From assembly GCA_003512805.1 (NCBI GenBank), contig DOOK01000279.1:1-6115 (forward strand): a stretch of DNA of 6,115 nt, read 5' to 3'. This document shows positions 5,555 through 6,115 of this stretch, piece by piece. Numbering within the stretch: the stretch's first letter is position 1; each line of letters starts with the position of its first letter. The position numbers and the translations under genes are program-made. This DNA is from Erwinia sp. GTDB lineage: Bacteria > Pseudomonadota > Gammaproteobacteria > Enterobacterales > Enterobacteriaceae. The notes under the pieces are model-generated. The model was not told the origin of the DNA, made no database searches, and was given only the letters and a program-made list of their open reading frames with translations.

Positions 5555-6115
5555 ATGAGCACCTCGGGAATCAACACTCAGCCCTACAGTCATACTTTAT
5601 TAGCTGAAACATCTCAGCCATCTGCACCCGCTGACAGAACCCAACTACCTGCGGTTAATGCCGATACACCCCCCGGAAATGTCTCTTCTGTCACTACTTT
5701 CGTATCATCCCTTGCCCGTCAATTAAGCGGAGCCGCTGCTCAGGCTGAAGCCCGCGATGCTTCACTGACCCTGGGGCAGAAAAGAAACCTGGTAGATAAG
5801 GCTCAGGACATGTTGCTTGGTGCGTCTTATAACGCTAATAAAGCAGCTTATGATAAAGAATTGCCTGCTTCAGATGATCCGTACGCACTGGATCTGGCAA
5901 AAAGGGCGACGCAGTATACAAACGGTAGCGGTAAAAACCCTTTCTCCGGACTGTCACGAGACAAACTGGCGGTAATAGCTTATGACGAAAGTGGCACTTT
6001 TACCGCTAACGAACGAAGAGCGGCAATGTATGAAGCTTATGACCAGGAATATGCCTGGCGTAAACAAGTCGTTGCTGAAGCCCAGGCTGAATACAATAGT
6101 ACCGGTAAAATGACC
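5555..6115 (+). CDS. Conserved-looking protein of unknown function, cut by the window end
   Basis: 187 codons are open to the last base, so the C-terminus is missing. No signal peptide or membrane segment is seen. Residues 1-45 are rich in Ser, Thr, Pro and Ala and look disordered. The helical, Ala-rich LARQLSGAAAQAEARDASLT (53-72) follows, then NPFSGLSRDKLAVIAYDESG (128-147) and the charged helical ANERRAAMYEAYDQEYAWRK (151-170). The last two segments resemble a conserved hypothetical family that I recall only vaguely from proteobacteria such as Pseudomonas; I cannot name a function. DESGTFTANE (144-153) faintly resembles a calcium-binding loop but does not fit EF-hand spacing. The start is chosen by the promoter position and a weak GAGAG six bases upstream. 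An alternative in-frame ATG at 5495 would add 20 residues. The sigma-28-like promoter suggests co-expression with flagellar genes. Confidence 0.7.
   Translation, partial: MSTSGINTQPYSHTLLAETSQPSAPADRTQLPAVNADTPPGNVSSVTTFVSSLARQLSGAAAQAEARDASLTLGQKRNLVDKAQDMLLGASYNANKAAYDKELPASDDPYALDLAKRATQYTNGSGKNPFSGLSRDKLAVIAYDESGTFTANERRAAMYEAYDQEYAWRKQVVAEAQAEYNSTGKMT

Overview
The window looks like chromosomal DNA of a motile member of the Enterobacterales. An Erwiniaceae-like host (Pantoea/Erwinia/Mixta) would fit, but that is inference. The evidence is a Tsr-like chemoreceptor with an enteric signalling tip, flagellar sigma-28 (FliA) type promoters, and a PdxH-like protein alignable almost end to end with E. 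coli PdxH. No rRNA, tRNA, CRISPR array or insertion sequence was seen.

Layout. (1) 11-1807, plus strand, GC-rich: a cytoplasmic trypsin/V8-like serine protease (11-934) is followed in the same reading frame by a DNA/RNA non-specific endonuclease of the beta-beta-alpha-Me (NUC1, DRGH) type. Only one TAG codon (932-934) separates them, in the linker between domains. This is most likely one protease-nuclease fusion gene broken by a nonsense codon, although two polypeptides or readthrough remain possible. (2) 1808-1989: convergent intergenic region with a perfect 12-bp inverted repeat. (3) 1990-2577, minus: a short PdxH-like flavoprotein with altered substrate-pocket residues. (4) 2784-3341, plus: a RimJ/RimL-like GNAT acetyltransferase, divergent from the flavoprotein. 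(5) 3342-3477: convergent terminators. (6) 3478-5016, minus: a methyl-accepting chemotaxis protein with a four-helix-bundle sensor and no CheR-tethering tail, preceded by a near-consensus sigma-28 promoter. (7) 5081-5494: AT-rich and without a convincing gene. (8) 5555-6115 and beyond, plus: a conserved-looking protein of unknown function, cut by the window end, also preceded by a sigma-28-like promoter.

How the genes relate. The chemoreceptor and the unknown gene are divergent and both appear wired to the flagellar late-gene sigma factor, so the unknown protein may belong to the motility/chemotaxis regulon. The protease-nuclease gene is a separate module. Its architecture suggests a cytoplasmic effector in which proteolysis and nucleic-acid cleavage are coupled, and it may have a partner gene just upstream of the window. 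The flavoprotein and the acetyltransferase look like independent housekeeping or accessory enzymes.
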